The notes: generated by a model from the sequence alone, not told the origin. A stretch of DNA of 64,000 nucleotides from Parietaria judaica (GCA_954871525.1 OX940869.1:22844001-22908000); one strand, 5' to 3'. Numbered from the stretch's first letter, positions 43,201-55,697 are shown. Numbers and translations: made by a program.

Positions 43201-43769
43201 CTATTCGCCACTGATTTGACTAGCAACTTGTTTAGAGTCGGAATGGGCCCTTACTCTACGGGCTCCTACGGCCCTTAGTCTAAAGGACTGTTCAAATAGT
43301 TCTCCCGTGGGGGATATCAAACGGATTCTGATCCATGACCCTCCTTGATTGAAGGCTATGTCTACTTTGAGTCTCCACTCTTCATCCTCGTGACCTTCTT
43401 TTGAACCGTCGGCCGGTAGCTCGATTAGAAAATCTGCTAGCACTTGTGATTTCGCACAATTATGGATTTTATATTGTATGTCGAACTCGCTCAACTCGAC
43501 TGCCCATTTGGTGAGTCTTCCCGATTGGTTCGGGCTGTGGAGTATGATTCTCATAGGCTAGGTGGTCATGACCATAATGGTGTGGATTGGAAGTAAAGCC
43601 GAAGTTTCCTCGCTGCAGTAATCATTGCCAGTGCGAGTTTTTCTATGGCCGGGTATCTAGTTTCAACGTCCTCTAATGACTTGCTGATGTCGAATATCGG
43701 CCTTTGTTCTCCACGATCCACTCTTACAATCACTCTACTTATTGCCGATGGTGAGACGGCCAGGTACAA
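43201..43769 (-). pseudogene. Element C RNase H and archaeal-type RNase H (deleted core)
   Basis: The conventional RNase H tail (VIVRVDRGEQRPIFDISKSL, AMITAARKLRLYF) is followed by the second RNase H. Its FRLRAVGARRVRAHSDS sequence shows that about 22 residues are gone, including the TNNE-EYEAL catalytic segment present in A and B. The frame is kept across that gap. Confidence 0.85.
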
Positions 43770-43823
43770 GAATAGTGGTTCTCCTTAGATCAGTTTAGTG
43801 AGTATGGGTGGGGTAGAAAGATA

Positions 43824-44936
43824 TCATTTCAGCTTTCGGAATGCTTCCTTGCACTCTTCAGTCCATACAAACTTTTTGTTCCCTTTCAACAATTTGTAAA
43901 AGAGTAAACATTTGTCCGTCGCTCTACATATGAACCGGTTGAGAGCTGCGATTCTCCCAATCAATCTTTGTTTCTCTCTAACAGTCCTTGGAGAAGGCAT
44001 GTTTTGTAGAGCTTTGATTTGGTCGGGGTTGGCTTCTATTTCTCGCTGTGTGACCAAGTGACCCAGGAATTTTCCTGAAGTTACTCTGAAGGTACATTTT
44101 ATCGGGTTAACCTTCATTTGATACTTTCAAAGTATTGCAAAACATTCCCCTAGGTGGGATACGTGATCCATTGCTTGGGAGGATTTTATTAACATATCGT
44201 CGATGTAGACCTCTATAGTTTTACCGAGTTGCTCGGCATACATTTGGTTGACTAATCTTTGGTATATGGCCCCGGAATTTTTTATTTCGAAGAGCATAAC
44301 TTTATAGCAGTAAATGCCTCTATCGGTTATGAAAGCCGTTTTCTCTTGATCCTCAGGGTGCATAAGGATTTGGTTATATACCGAGAATGCATCCATGAAT
44401 GATAACAATTCATGTCCGCACATTGGTTCGACTAGACGGTCAATGTGGGGCATAGGGAAGTTTTCTTTCGGACATGCTTTGTTTAGGTCGGTAAAGTCAA
44501 TGCAGATTCTGGCCTTCCCGTTCTTCATTTTCATTACGACTGTGTTTGCCAGCCAGTCGGGGTATTTAACCTCCCAGATAGACCCGATTTGTAACATCTT
44601 TGTGACTTCTTCATTTACAGCTTGAGCCCGGTCCGGGCCCAAATTTTACCTTTTTTGTTTTACCAACTTGTAGCTGGGATACACATTTAGGCGGTGGGTT
44701 GTGATGCTCGGGTCTATACCTTGCATGTCGTCGTGGGACCAAGCAAAACAATCCCGGTTTTTGGTGGGGAATTTTAGGAGTTCCTTTATGACGTTGTTAT
44801 CTAGTCTGACCCCTATTCCTACCCGGTGATCCGCGTTGTCGGGGTCGATTTGGACTTGGACCGTCATTTCCACGTTGGGACTGTCTGGATCGTCGGTCCC
44901 TTCCTGGTTGTTCTCCTCTTTTTCTTCTACTGCCAT
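43824..44936 (-). pseudogene. Element C reverse transcriptase
   Basis: This is the only gypsy copy here with the full RT finger and palm order: GSIWEVKYPDWLANTV, ARICIDFTDLNKACPKENFPMPHID, FMDAFSVYNQI, EKTAFITDRG, IEVYIDDMLIKS, then KCTFRVTSGKFLGHLV and the thumb. A linker (44936-44646) carries FAWSHDDMQGIDP. Breaks lie between 44646 and 44642 and near 44120. It serves as the yardstick for the RT deletions in A and B. Confidence 0.9.
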
Positions 44937-45017
44937 TAATTGCTATGCAATAGATTCTTTCTAGTCAGCCTTGACGGCTTGGATGTTTCAGAATGCGCTC
45001 ATGTAACAAATTCTAGA

Positions 45018-47219
45018 TTATTTCTGGGTTCCTCTAACCTCGGCGATTTTCCCTTCCTTGTTTGGGAAGCGTACTAGCTGATGGTAAGTGGATGGTACGT
45101 CCTTCATCATATGCAGCCAAGGTCTTCCTAGTATCATGTTATAAACCGACGGGCAGTCCAAAACCAGGAAGTTCTTTATCTTTCCTACTCCTGCTGCGGC
45201 AATGGATAACCGCACCGTGCTTATTAAATTGATCGTCCCTGTATTAAAGCCAATTAGCGGGATGTGCTCCCTATTGATTTCTATTTCCTCCACTCTCATC
45301 TTCAGCAATGGCTCTAGGAAAATCACGTCGACTGAGCTACCGTTATCGATTAGGATCTTATCCATTGTATATGAGGAGATCAGGAGTGTGACGAGTAGTG
45401 AATCATTGTGCGGTCCGACCAGGATAGCAGCTTCAGTGTCCTTGAACTTGATTTTGTAGTCCGGCTCTTGTCTGGGGAGGACTACTGGCCCGACCTTGAG
45501 CCTTCGTTGGTAGGCCTTAATCAAATTTACCGATTTTCCTTGCAATTGTGATCCTCCCACTATCGTGTAGATTCTCCCGATGGGTTCCGAGATTACATCC
45601 AGCTGTTCCTCGGTTTCTTTCGGTTCCTGTTCTTCTAGTTCTTCTAGAATATGTATTCTGCCTCTCTTGTTCGTCTGAGCATTTCCTTTTACTGGCCCCA
45701 TCTATTCGGGCCCTTTTTGGTGACCCTGAGACTGAACCTTTTGGGAGTTTTGCCCGGCTGGCTGTCCATTCTTCAGCTCGTTGCCAAAGGATATTTCTCC
45801 CAGCTCCTCATTGATGTACTTCTCCGCTAGGCGGGCACGGAGTGCCATACAATTTCTCGTGTTGTGTCCGAACGCTTTGTGGAAATTTCACTAAGCTTTA
45901 GGGTCATGTCTCGGGAAAACTGCATCTTTGTAGGGCACGAAATATTTGGTGCTGACTAGGACTTCTCCGGGCGCATCTTTGGTTTCTTCCTGTACTTCGT
46001 AGTCCACGGGTTCCGAGTTTACGTTGAAGACGTACGAATTTCTTGGATTCGGTCCATTGTTTCCCCTCGGGATCCCAGTTTGGTGAAGGTGCCTCCGAGT
46101 GGGGGAGACACTTCTTTGCCCCCTGAAAAGCGTTGTTGTGGCCTCCAGCCCTGTGGTGTGTAGCCTGATTGGGTGGACCCTGATTCCGTTGGTGGCCGGA
46201 TTGAAGACCATGCTTTCTCCGTAAGACCTCTAGCTCCTCATCGTGCTTGATCCAGTTGGATGCTCTGTGGATCACATCCTCAATGGAGTTGTAACAATTT
46301 ACGACGATGTCTGTTTTGAACTTTGAGTAGTACTATACTCCACTGGTGAGGGTGGCTATGGCAGCTTCGTCACTAATCCCGTTTATTTTGACCATGGTTT
46401 TCTTAAACCTGGCCATGAAGTCTCGAAGTGGCTCTCCTCTTTCTTGTTGTAACGCGTAGAGGTTTTCCACTGTTGTCTCTATCTCCACAAACATGGAGAA
46501 GTGTTTGAGGAAAATAGTTGTTAGTTGCTCGAAGTTTTTGATGGATCGGGGTTCTAGCTTTGAAAACCATTCAATCGTCGGACCTGCTAATTTCTCAGCA
46601 AAGTACTGGCACCGCCCAGCGTCTAACTCGTGTGCCTCTAGGTTTGCCTGTCCAATTGTGATCCTGAAGGATCTCAAATGTACTTTGGGATCTGTTGTCC
46701 CGTCGTACCTTGGCAGGTTCACACGTCCATAATCCTTGAGCTTAACACTGGTTATGGCGAGCGAGAAGGGTGTCTTTCTTCATTCTTCCACTAATTGTTC
46801 AATTTCAGGGGCGGCGGTGGTAGCGCTGTGCACTCAAGCGTGCACTCGAATGAGTTTATCATTCATCTTCTCCATGGTGCATTTTAGTTCTTCCAACTCC
46901 GTGCCTCGAGGTGTTGGCTCGGGGTGCACAGGGTGGTGAGATTCATGTCCACATATAGAACTGGGGTATCTTGGATATGGGACGGATTGGCCTTGAGGGC
47001 CGTAGTTGGTTTCGCGGTCTTGCTCGTAACCTTTTGAGTTACTCGGACGGTCAGGGCGTTAGTGACTGTAAGATGCAAAATGGTTGCTCTCACTCAGCAG
47101 GCGGAGGAGGCGTTGCGGGTCTTGGGCCACCAGGCGGTCGAGGCAGGTTTTCCCTTGGGGCTCGCAGATTATCCGGATCGACAAAATGGAAATGGACCAC
47201 GTTGAGGCTGCGAGCTTAA
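45018..47219 (-). pseudogene. Element C gag-protease, N-terminus truncated
   Basis: The protease reads ILIDNGSSVDVIF in 45701-45018, followed by GVGKIKNFLVLDCPSVYNMILGRPW. The capsid region is 46722-46333 (LPRYDGTTDPKVHLRSFRI, WFSKLEPRSI, IFLKHFSMF). A middle part (46275-45891) is frameshifted. Upstream, a Pro/Gln-rich region resembling element B gag runs to about 47210 and then stops at the junction with copia-2. Confidence 0.85.
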
Positions 47220-47731
47220 GCTTGAGTTAGTCCGTCACACAGAAGAAGTCAGCTCGGGTACCGACCAGAACCAAGGATTGACAAGAGCTCAGTCCAGCTA
47301 GGGTGAACACGAGCAGAATGTCCAGATAGAAGGCAAGCCCAGCCCGGGGCAGACGAGCATGCCAGCTTGGGGACAGAGAAGCTGTCCGCGCAGGAAAGGA
47401 AAAGTCAGCAACTACCCATCAAGGAAAGCGTGTAGCTTGAGCAGCAAGCAAAGATCGAGTCAAAGAGTTGACCAGATTATTTAGGGTAGTTTCCCGATTT
47501 TGTGCGATTCGGTTAGCTAGGGTTTCACTTTGAGAGTGGCTATATAAACCTAGCATTGTACACTTTGTAAAGGGCTGAGTCCATTAGAGTTTGAGTTTTA
47601 GCTTCTAGTACTTTAGCCTTCGATTATCAATAGAGAAATTCTCCTCACAAAAGTTCGTGTTCTTTAATTTTCTGTTCGATTTCTTTGGTGTTATTCGTGT
47701 TCTTCGAAGATCCGTGATTTGGGAACCAACA
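47220..47731 (+). repeat. 5' LTR of copia-2, left end truncated
   Basis: The LTR shows a TATA box (TATATAAA, 47541-47548), a CT/GA leader, an end GGGAACCAACA, and a tRNA-iMet primer site a few bases later. The left boundary is the deletion junction with element C. Confidence 0.75.
47541..47548 (+). promoter_or_regulatory. TATA box of the copia-2 LTR
   Basis: GGCTATATAAACC lies about 190 bp before the LTR end, a normal distance for a copia promoter. Confidence 0.55.
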
Positions 47732-47733
47732 AG

Positions 47734-47745
47734 TGGTATCAGAGC
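47734..47745 (+). other. Primer-binding site of copia-2
   Basis: TGGTATCAGAGC is the standard plant copia site complementary to the 3' end of initiator tRNA-Met. Confidence 0.95.
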
Positions 47746-47759
47746 TTCAATCGAAGAAC

Positions 47760-50700
47760 ATGTCTTCATCAGAGTCACCAATCGAAGGAGCTCTGGTCAC
47801 GCAGAAACCAGAATCCAGAGAAGGCACAGTTACGCTCCACTAGCACAGGCCGTATGGGCGTTGAACGTGTTGGACAAGCGCAGGGAGTGTGGGAGGCCGT
47901 AGAGAACGTGTTGGACATGTGTGTCCTTAAACAAGATATTTTATCCATTTGTAAAATATTATGACAAGTCGTTGAATAAAGATTATGCTTATTATGATAA
48001 TCTTATTATAGGTTTTGGTAGAGTAAAATAGAATGTTTGATCCTTAGTTCATAAAGGACACAATTATGATATTATTATCACAGCAGAGTCAATGTGAGGA
48101 AGAAATAATAATCATAATAAATGAACTTAAAATGTCTGTGACCTGATTAACTGGGTGGGAGCCCATTAATCGTAGAAGGTCATTAATTTGACTAAGTGAC
48201 AATCCTATTCTGGAATTTGTGTGTGTCACACTCACTAGAATTGCATTAAGTATGAAGCGTGTTCATACTGGACATGACTTAAACTCCAAAAGTTATCATA
48301 TAAGACCGTCACTGATAACTTGGAGTTGAGTCACTAGTAGATGATCAAATGGATATTCGATCTAAGTCCTGAGTGATCTTGAGTCCGAGCTGCTGGCTTG
48401 ATTGTTCTTTGATTTAACCGTTAAAGAACACAATATATTACCGTTGTTCCCAACACTATTATTTTGGGAACATGACAGTCAGCAGTAAAGGTAGCTTGGT
48501 CATAGACATGGGCATCACGCAGGTCTCTTCAGAGTCATGATGATTCTCTTAATTGTCGGTGGTGAGAAGTGAGAGGTACCCGTGCGCAACTTATGAATCA
48601 AAACCATAAGTGGGTTACTCATGATAAGACTGACTGAGTAAGGGATGAAAATGCAATGAGGGGCATAAAGGTAAAAACCGCCTGCTCATGTGTGGATCAT
48701 CAAGTGAAAGATCAATAACCCGAATTTGATTGTATCAATGGACACCGTTCTATATTTAAGGGAATAATATATATTGTATCACTAAAGAGTGCATTCTCGG
48801 GTTTATAGTAGAATAACACCGAGGTTTGACGTTGGAGCTTAAGTGATACGGGTCCATGTTCCTCAGGATAGCTCCGTAACGGATGATACGTACGTGATAA
48901 AAACATTTTGAAATGTTTTTAAAATCATTTGGCAAGACTCATAAAACTAAAGTCTGTGACAGACATCAGATAGTTTTATCAGTAGCGTGGCAAAAGTACC
49001 ATATCTTGGTAACCGAAATTAACTGAAAAAATAAAGTAGAATTTGGATTTTCTGTCAACATAAAAGTTGTTGGAAATTAAATTCTAAGAAACTTTTCTTT
49101 TGGAACCGAGTCGTTTCGACATACGGTTTGTGATTTAGAGAATTTCTAAGTTTGTGATCGTTTCGGTAAACTATGAAATTAAATCACATGTCACGAATTT
49201 AAATGATGGTGTGTCACCGTGACATTTGAATGTGTGATATTGAGATCAGAGAATATTAATATGATTTAATTATTCGAATTTGATTATTAATATATTATTA
49301 ATAATTAATCAATAATTAATAGATTTATATTAATATGTAAATAATATATATTTATATATATATTATAAGTGTAGAAATCGAATTATGCTTTTGATTGTGG
49401 AACCATATACATTCGAATGGATAGACTTTGGTCTTTTCATTATTGCGGCAAAAGTACCAAATGTTTTGGTATTTGAGAAAAACCCTAAAATCAATTTAAT
49501 CCATTGGATCGGTTATGATTTAATATCAATCGTTGGATTAGGATATTAATATATTCAAAATTAATAACTTGGTGACCAAGTTTTGATTTTCGAATTTAGC
49601 TAATTAATTATATCCGTTAGATCGGTCTAAGATTTAATCTTTACCGTCGGATTGGAAATTAATTAATTATATATATTATATATTATTTTTGAATTATGAA
49701 TTTGGATAAATTCGAATTTGAATTTTATTAAATCTTTTAATATTTGATTTTATCCTAAACTAATTTGATCCATTAGATCAGTTTAAAGATTTATCTCAAC
49801 CGTTGGATCTAGATAATTAGAATTCGACATTTAATATATATATATATATTCGAATTTTATAAGATAAGAAGATAAGATTGGATTTTATCCAAATCTTTCT
49901 TATTTAATTAAATCCCTAATTAATTATATCCATTCGATTTAGATAAGATTAAATCTAGACAATTGGATTGAAATAATTAATTATATTTAATATATAGAAT
50001 TCGAAATTAGGGAGTGAATTTTTCTAATTCGGTTACAGTCTGAGCCTATAAATAGGAGGCTCATTCTACACATTTTTCACACCTTTCCCCAGAGAAAAAC
50101 TCTCCCTCTCCCTCAGGGTCTGCGAATTTTCTCTCTGATCTCTCTTTCTGGTTTGGCTTAAGAGACTTAGTTCTCCAGAAGCTTGAAAGAACCATCAGTT
50201 TAAATTTTGCGACGCAGTCCTGCCGGCGAAGACCGCGCTTCGGTACGAGGAATCCAGAAGAATATCTCGGAAGACTACAGGAGTTTCCCTCAGCACCGGC
50301 GGAGCACTGCCTGATTCAGAACGCGCAACCGGAAGTCGTCAATAGAGGTACGGCCTTATGCATTGGGTTAATAAATGCAACCATTTACTGCTTTCTATTT
50401 ATTTCCTATAATGACTAGATTATTAATAATGATTTATGAATATTAAATTGCATAATATTTATCAGATCTTGGAATATGGTAATTATCCGATGCTCGGGCC
50501 GTTGATCGGATAACATATTTTCCGCTTAAAATAATTTTTAAATGTTACCCCGACGGTCTGAAGACACAAATCATTATAATCAACGGGTTTTATTCCCAAC
50601 AGAACAGCGGTGTCGAAGGGCGCAAGGAAAGAATGGCTCTAGCCGCAGTCTACCAAGCAGTTCCAGAAGATGTTCTTCTCATGCTCGCGGAGAAGGATTC

Positions 50701-50940
50701 TGCGAAGGAAGCATGGAAAACACTTCAGACCATGCACATGGGCGCAGATCGCGTCAAGGAGGCAAAGGTCCAGACCTTGAAGAGTGAGTTCGAGGTTATG
50801 AGGATGAGAGAGTGTGAATCGATTGAGGACTTCGCTATGCGGCTCGCGTCCATTGCAACAGGCATACGCTCCCTGGGAGTAAAGGTGGAAGAGACCACCG
50901 TCGTTCAAAAATTTCTCCGAGCAGTGCCTCACAAGCTGTG
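47760..50940 (+). pseudogene. copia-2 gag, split by a solo LTR
   Basis: The ATG at 47760 (MSSSESPIEGALVTQ) starts 15 bp after the primer site. The left part runs to 47908 and includes GVWEAVEN. A 2.7-kb solo LTR follows. The right part resumes at 50602 with KERMALAAVYQAVPEDVL, AKEAWKTLQTMHMGADRVKEAKVQTLKSEFE and TTVVQKFLRAVPHKL. This is the copia Gag (UBN2, PF14223) core. Sequence stops matching after PHKL at 50937, so the zinc knuckle and pol are missing. An early stop and frame changes exist in the left part. Confidence 0.88.
47909..50601 (+). repeat. Solo LTR of the copia-1 family
   Basis: 2693 bp from TGTTGGACATG to TTATTCCCAACA, flanked by GAACG (47904-47908) and GAACA (50602-50606). 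No internal region is present. Homology to 18028-20715 covers nearly its whole length. The TATA box TATAAATA is at 50047-50054. Confidence 0.88.
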
Positions 50941-51160
50941 TAGAAAAACAATAGAAGTCATATATATAAAATCAAATATTAAAAGATTTAATAAAATTCA
51001 AATTCGAATTTATCCAAATTCATAATTCAAATATAAAATTGTGTAAAATTGTGTAAAACATGAAGAACAGCATGTTCCCAAAGTTTTCGGTCTACTTTCG
51101 AAGGGGATTCTGTGTAGAAAAACAATAGAAGTCATATATAGATATATATGAATATTTCTG
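50938..51160. repeat. Short repeat at the copia-2/CACTA boundary
   Basis: TGTGTAGAAAAACAATAGAA occurs at 50938 and again at 51112, 174 bp apart, each running into GTCATATATA. The first copy abuts the broken copia-2 gag. The nature of this boundary is unclear. Confidence 0.6.
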
Positions 51161-51169
51161 ATTCAATTC

Positions 51170-53560
51170 TTAAACAAGTATATGAACTATTTTACCAGTG
51201 GATATGCTTTTTGATTCTACACTAGCTTCTTTACGTAGTCCAATTGGAATTGAACTGGCTAAATTCTCTGAGCAAAACTCAACTGACTCCTCTACAATCT
51301 AACTCTCAATAATGCTCCCTTATGGCCGATTATAGTTATTCATGTAACCTTTCAAGAATTTCATATAGCATTCGATAGGATACATTAACTGTAAAAAAAT
51401 ACGGGTCCGCATAACTTCAATTCGCGTACTAAATGAAGTGTTAAATGGATCATTATGTCCAAAAATGCGGGTGGAAAGAACTTCTCAAACAAGCATAGAG
51501 TCATAACCAAGTCTTCTTGCATCGGATCAAGATCGTCAGGGTCGATGGTCTTGGAGCAAATTGAGTTAAAAAACTCGCAAAACTTGGATATCGACAATCT
51601 AACATCGTTTTCCAACAACCCCCGCTATGCAAGAGGTAATAGTTGTTGCAACAATATATGACACTCGTGAGTCTTCATTACGATAAGTCTACAATCCTTC
51701 AAAAATACAAACCTGAAATGTTGACGTAATAACTATATATGATTTTAATTATATAGTGATAATAAAGTTGGTATTTACGAATACAAAGTTACGATAGTTA
51801 GACGAATGCCCTTCGGGAACTTTTTTCGCAGCAAGCCACTCGTACAATGATATTCGCTCCGGTTTGGTTAAACTGGTCTTTGCCGGTGGTAAACATGTTT
51901 TTTTTCCTTGCTCCTCGGGATGCAAACTACTTCTTATCTCTAATTCAACGAGATCCAAATGAGATTTTTTACCGTCCTTTCTTTTGCTTTTATCATCAAG
52001 CAAAGTTTCGACAATCGATTTGAAGACATTTTTCTCGATGTGCATTACATCCAAAAAATGATGAACATGATGCGACTTCCAATACGGAAGGTCATAAAAA
52101 ATTATTTTTTTTATGCCACGAGTTTTGTGCGAAGTCCAAGAACCTCAAAAATAGTATGTTTAGCCGCCAAAAACTCGTAGACACCTTCGCCTGACAAAAT
52201 CTTTGGAGCGGGTTCAAAGCATGTACGACCATTAAATACTTTTTCTGCTTTCTAAATGGGTGATTGGGTGGTTAGAATCTCCGATGATTGAGATAAAATG
52301 TCCTCCTCCCATGCTTCAACCGGATCGAACTTGTCTCTTTAATTCTAACAGGACAACCGATTTTTGATTTAACAGAGTACCCTTACAAGTTCCCGTAAGT
52401 TAGAAAATCATTGATTGTCCACATTACCATAGCTCTTAAGTTGAAAGCTTCCTCACGGTGGGCATCCCAGGTCCCAAATCCTTTTTCCCATAAAATCTTT
52501 GACTCATTTACCAAAGGTGCCAAATAGACATCTATATCATTACCTTGTTAGTGTGGCCCCGAAATCAAAAGTGTCAACATCAATGACTTTCTCTTCATGC
52601 ACAATTTCGGAGATTATAGTTCACCAGTATCACCGGCCAGACACTGTATTGAGTACTCATGGTACCGAAAGGGTTCATTCAATCGGTGGACAAAGCAAGA
52701 TGAAAATTCCTCCGATCCGAACTGAATTCTGGATATTGTGCATCAAGCTCTTTCCATTTCATCGCATCAGCGGGATGTCTCAACTTACCATCATTATATG
52801 TTGCTTAGAGTGCCAAACAAAATTTTTGTGTGACCGGCACTCTTGAACATGCGACGTAAACGTGGTACGAGAGGGACGTACCATAAAACCTTGTGGGGAA
52901 CTCCTTTGACACCATTGTTAGGCATTTTACCCTTCTTCCACCTTGACTCTCTGCAAACGAGACAATTATCTAAGTCTTCGTGTTCGTGCCTATACAACAC
53001 ACAATCGTGCGAACATGCATGAAACTTCTCGTACTTCATACCTAACAAGCCTAACTTATTATGCGCATCATACATACTTAAAGGCACTTTCTTACCTTCC
53101 GGTAATACTTCTCTGAGCTTGTCCAATAGTAGGGAAAAACTGGCATTCGTCCAACCACCTGACGCTTTTAAATTAAACAATGTGACAAGAAATGACAATT
53201 TCGTCGCATTACCCCTGCACCCATCGAACCACGGTGAATTCCCATTGTTCACCATCGACTCTAACAATTCCGGCCGGCCAACTAAATATTCTTCAATTAT
53301 GTCGTTCATATTCCGTGCCTACTCTTACTATCATCTTCAACATTATCGAAGCTTCTTCCATTAAAACTTTCACGAATATCTTCACCATGGTAGATCCACT
53401 GATAATAACAACGCATAATCCCGAATGCAAGCAAATGAAATCAAACATTTTTCAAAGAATTCGACTTATGATTTCCACATTTAACGCAAGGACACCGAAT
53501 GCGCTCTAACAAAGTCTAAAAATGCATCTACACTGGTCTTATAAACTTCGGTCTCCTTAT
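51170..53560 (-). pseudogene. CACTA (En/Spm) TNP2-type transposase, decayed
   Basis: In minus-strand order there is a transposase-associated region (near 53480-53390, CPCVKCGN-like, YYQWIYHGE) and the TNP2 N-terminal part (53309-52794, CRGNATKLSFLVTLFNLKASGGW, YEKFHACSHDCVLYRHEHEDLDNC). A central part follows in broken frames (NPFGTMSTQYSVWPVILVNYNL, LWTINDF). Next come MDVMHIEKNVFKSIVETLL (52054) and a DUF4218 part (51618-51270, LVMTLCLFEKFFPPAFLDIMIHLTLHLV, MYPIECYMKFLKGYM). The enzyme would cut CACTA element ends. Many stops and frameshifts make it inactive. Confidence 0.9.
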
Positions 53561-54239
53561 TCATTTTCATTCAAGCTCTAGATTCCATATTTAATAAAGA
53601 AATAAAAAATTACCTTCAAGTGTTGAAATCGAACCGGTAACTAGTGAGAGAAATTCGACTGGTTTTTTTTAAAAAAAAAAAAAAACTATTGCGGGATAAT
53701 TCGAGTGGGTTTAGAGTTGTAGATTTAGGAAAAAATCTTCTAAATGTCCAATACAAGCCACGGTATATATATGATTACCGCGGTAACCTAGGGTCTAAGC
53801 AAAAAAAACTGCGGTTTTGAAAACTTGAAAATTTTCAACAAGCTGAACAAAAATGACAATTTTTCCTTTAAACCGCAGCTCATCTAACAATAGTCAGGGT
53901 GTAGTCCATTTAAAACTTGAAATTTTCCAGGAAATATGCATTCAAGATGCGGTTTTTGGTAGATTACCGACATCAAAAAGTAGAAATTACAACTAAAATT
54001 GAAACATTGTACAACAAAACCGTTAACCCCACAATAATATAAAACACCGTACATTAATAAAAATTAGAAATTAAATCGTTACAACGTCAAACACCGTACA
54101 TTAATAAATAGAAATTACATCATTACAACATCAAACACGTCCGTAGTAAAATAAAAATTACATCGTTACAACATCAATTGACACCCAACATTAATTAAAT
54201 ACCTAACATTAAAATTAAAATGTTAGTTTAAACATCGTT
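53561..54239. other. AT-rich region with CGG-type short repeats
   Basis: No gene is seen. Short GC words stand out in AT-rich DNA: TTACCGCGGTAA (53775-53786), AACTGCGGTTTT, AACCGCAGC and ATGCGGTTTTT. A similar phrase about ACACCGTACATTAATAAA is doubled at 54043 and 54088. Confidence 0.5.
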
Positions 54240-54720
54240 TCACCTACGACATTTATCAAAAGGACGACGTAGTGGATTTGTTCGTTGTTTAGAGTTTCTT
54301 TTAAATTCAAAAGAGCACATTTTGCATCTTGCGTGCCGATTTAAATCATCCGGATAATATACCGTATCAAAATCGGTTCCCCACAATATATAATGTGGCC
54401 TACCACGGCAAGGCCTTGTCGGAATCCTTTTCTCGACGATTCGTCCTTGTCCTCGTCCTCGTCCCGATGGAGTCCGAAATGAGCCATCTAAATCAAGTCG
54501 AGATGGCTTGAGTACTTCAACATTGCTTAGAGGATCGTCTGATATAATTTCCACTCCATAGTCATCTAAATAAAGTCGAGAAGGCTCGAATACCTCAACA
54601 TCGCTTAGAGGATCGTCACCTAAACCAAGTCGAGAAGGATCGAATACCTCAACATCGCTTAGAGGATCGTCATCTAAACTAATTCGAGAAGGCTCGAATA
54701 CTTCAACATAAAAATTTATA
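54240..54720 (-). CDS. Unrecognised ORF with 18-residue repeats
   Basis: I do not recognise it. The minus-strand frame from about 54720 to 54240 starts with 54-bp repeats (steps near 54670, 54616 and 54562, then a diverged one near 54484). They encode a DDPLSDVEVFEPSRL-type unit rich in Asp, Ser and Pro. After the repeats come a basic RGRGQGRIVEKRIPTRPCRGR stretch split by Pro, then WGTDFDTVYYPDDLNRHARCKMCSFEFKRNSKQR, with one Cys-x2-Cys pair. No ATG is seen at the repeat end, and the first clear Met is at 54554. It lies upstream of the TNP2 gene in the same orientation, so it may be an accessory CACTA gene. Confidence 0.45.
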
Positions 54721-54778
54721 AAAATTACCTAGTAAATTCATAAATATTTCATATGAAAATTTATAAATTATACAATTT

Positions 54779-55200
54779 ATAATATATATTAAAACGATAT
54801 TATTACCGAGCACGATATAAATTTGATGAAAATAAAATATACTATTAACTAATATCGTTGATTTGACGAAAGTATATAATTATGTTATTAACTATTGTTA
54901 ATTTTATATATAAGTATCGTTATTTATCAAAATTTATGTAGTTAACTTTCAAGAATAAACAAAAATTGATTTAATTAGGCTTTAGGCCAGTTTAGACACA
55001 TTGGTACTATTGAGGGAGTCAATGCATGGGTTAAATTATATGTAGACACAATACAACATGGGTTTAAATTTCTAATATTATAAATAAGTGGGATGGATGA
55101 TTAATATATAATAAATAAGTAAAAATTTGCATTATATATATAACTTCGCACGATAACGAACAATTACGAAACACCAATAATTGGCAACAATATGTAGTAC
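54779..55200. repeat. Direct duplication, copy 1
   Basis: About 420 bp, including ATTACCGAGCACGATATAAA, match 55698-56125 with modest divergence. Confidence 0.8.
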
Positions 55201-55697
55201 TATATAGAGGAATAAGGGTTTAGACAATTTTACAAATTTAAACTGCGGTTTATAATATAAATTGAAAATATGATTAATTATATGGTGTACGAGATCATAC
55301 AAATTTTAACGGGGACGGTTGTACAAGCGATTGTCTCAAAGGGCAATTGTCTAAGTAACCGCAGCTATATTTACACGCCAGGGTTTTGACACACAAAACC
55401 ATGAACAAAGGTGATTAGGCCGCGGTTTTAATTTACTATATCGTGGCTCGCTTCATCATCTAACATACGGACCTTGGCTTATTTTATTAAAGTCGCAGTC
55501 TTTGTGCATAAGTTCATAACTTATTGGCATTTCGTTCTATACAATCGCGGCTTAGTATAATATATGCCGGGGCTACTATATACAACTGTTTTTTTATAGA
55601 TTAATTACATATATATATATATATTTCATTATATGACATTATAAAAATTAGTAAGTCTATAATTATTCATTTAAATAGTTTAAATGTATATACTTTA

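Larger units (their letters stand above)
37720..47219 (-). mobile_element. Ty3/gypsy Tat element C, lacking its 5' LTR
   Basis: The left LTR (37720-38551), polypurine tract, antisense gene, tandem repeats, hairpin and pol-gag follow the same order as element B and are diverged from it. The left end aligns with the B LTR start through AAACAGTC and TTGTGA words. To the right, gag similarity stops near 47205-47219, and no primer site or 5' LTR follows, so copia-2 LTR sequence is joined directly. It is more decayed than B. Confidence 0.88.

Noticed and set aside
50633..50932. Minus-strand ORF opposite copia-2 gag
   Set aside because: The plus strand is clearly copia Gag, so this is a shadow frame.
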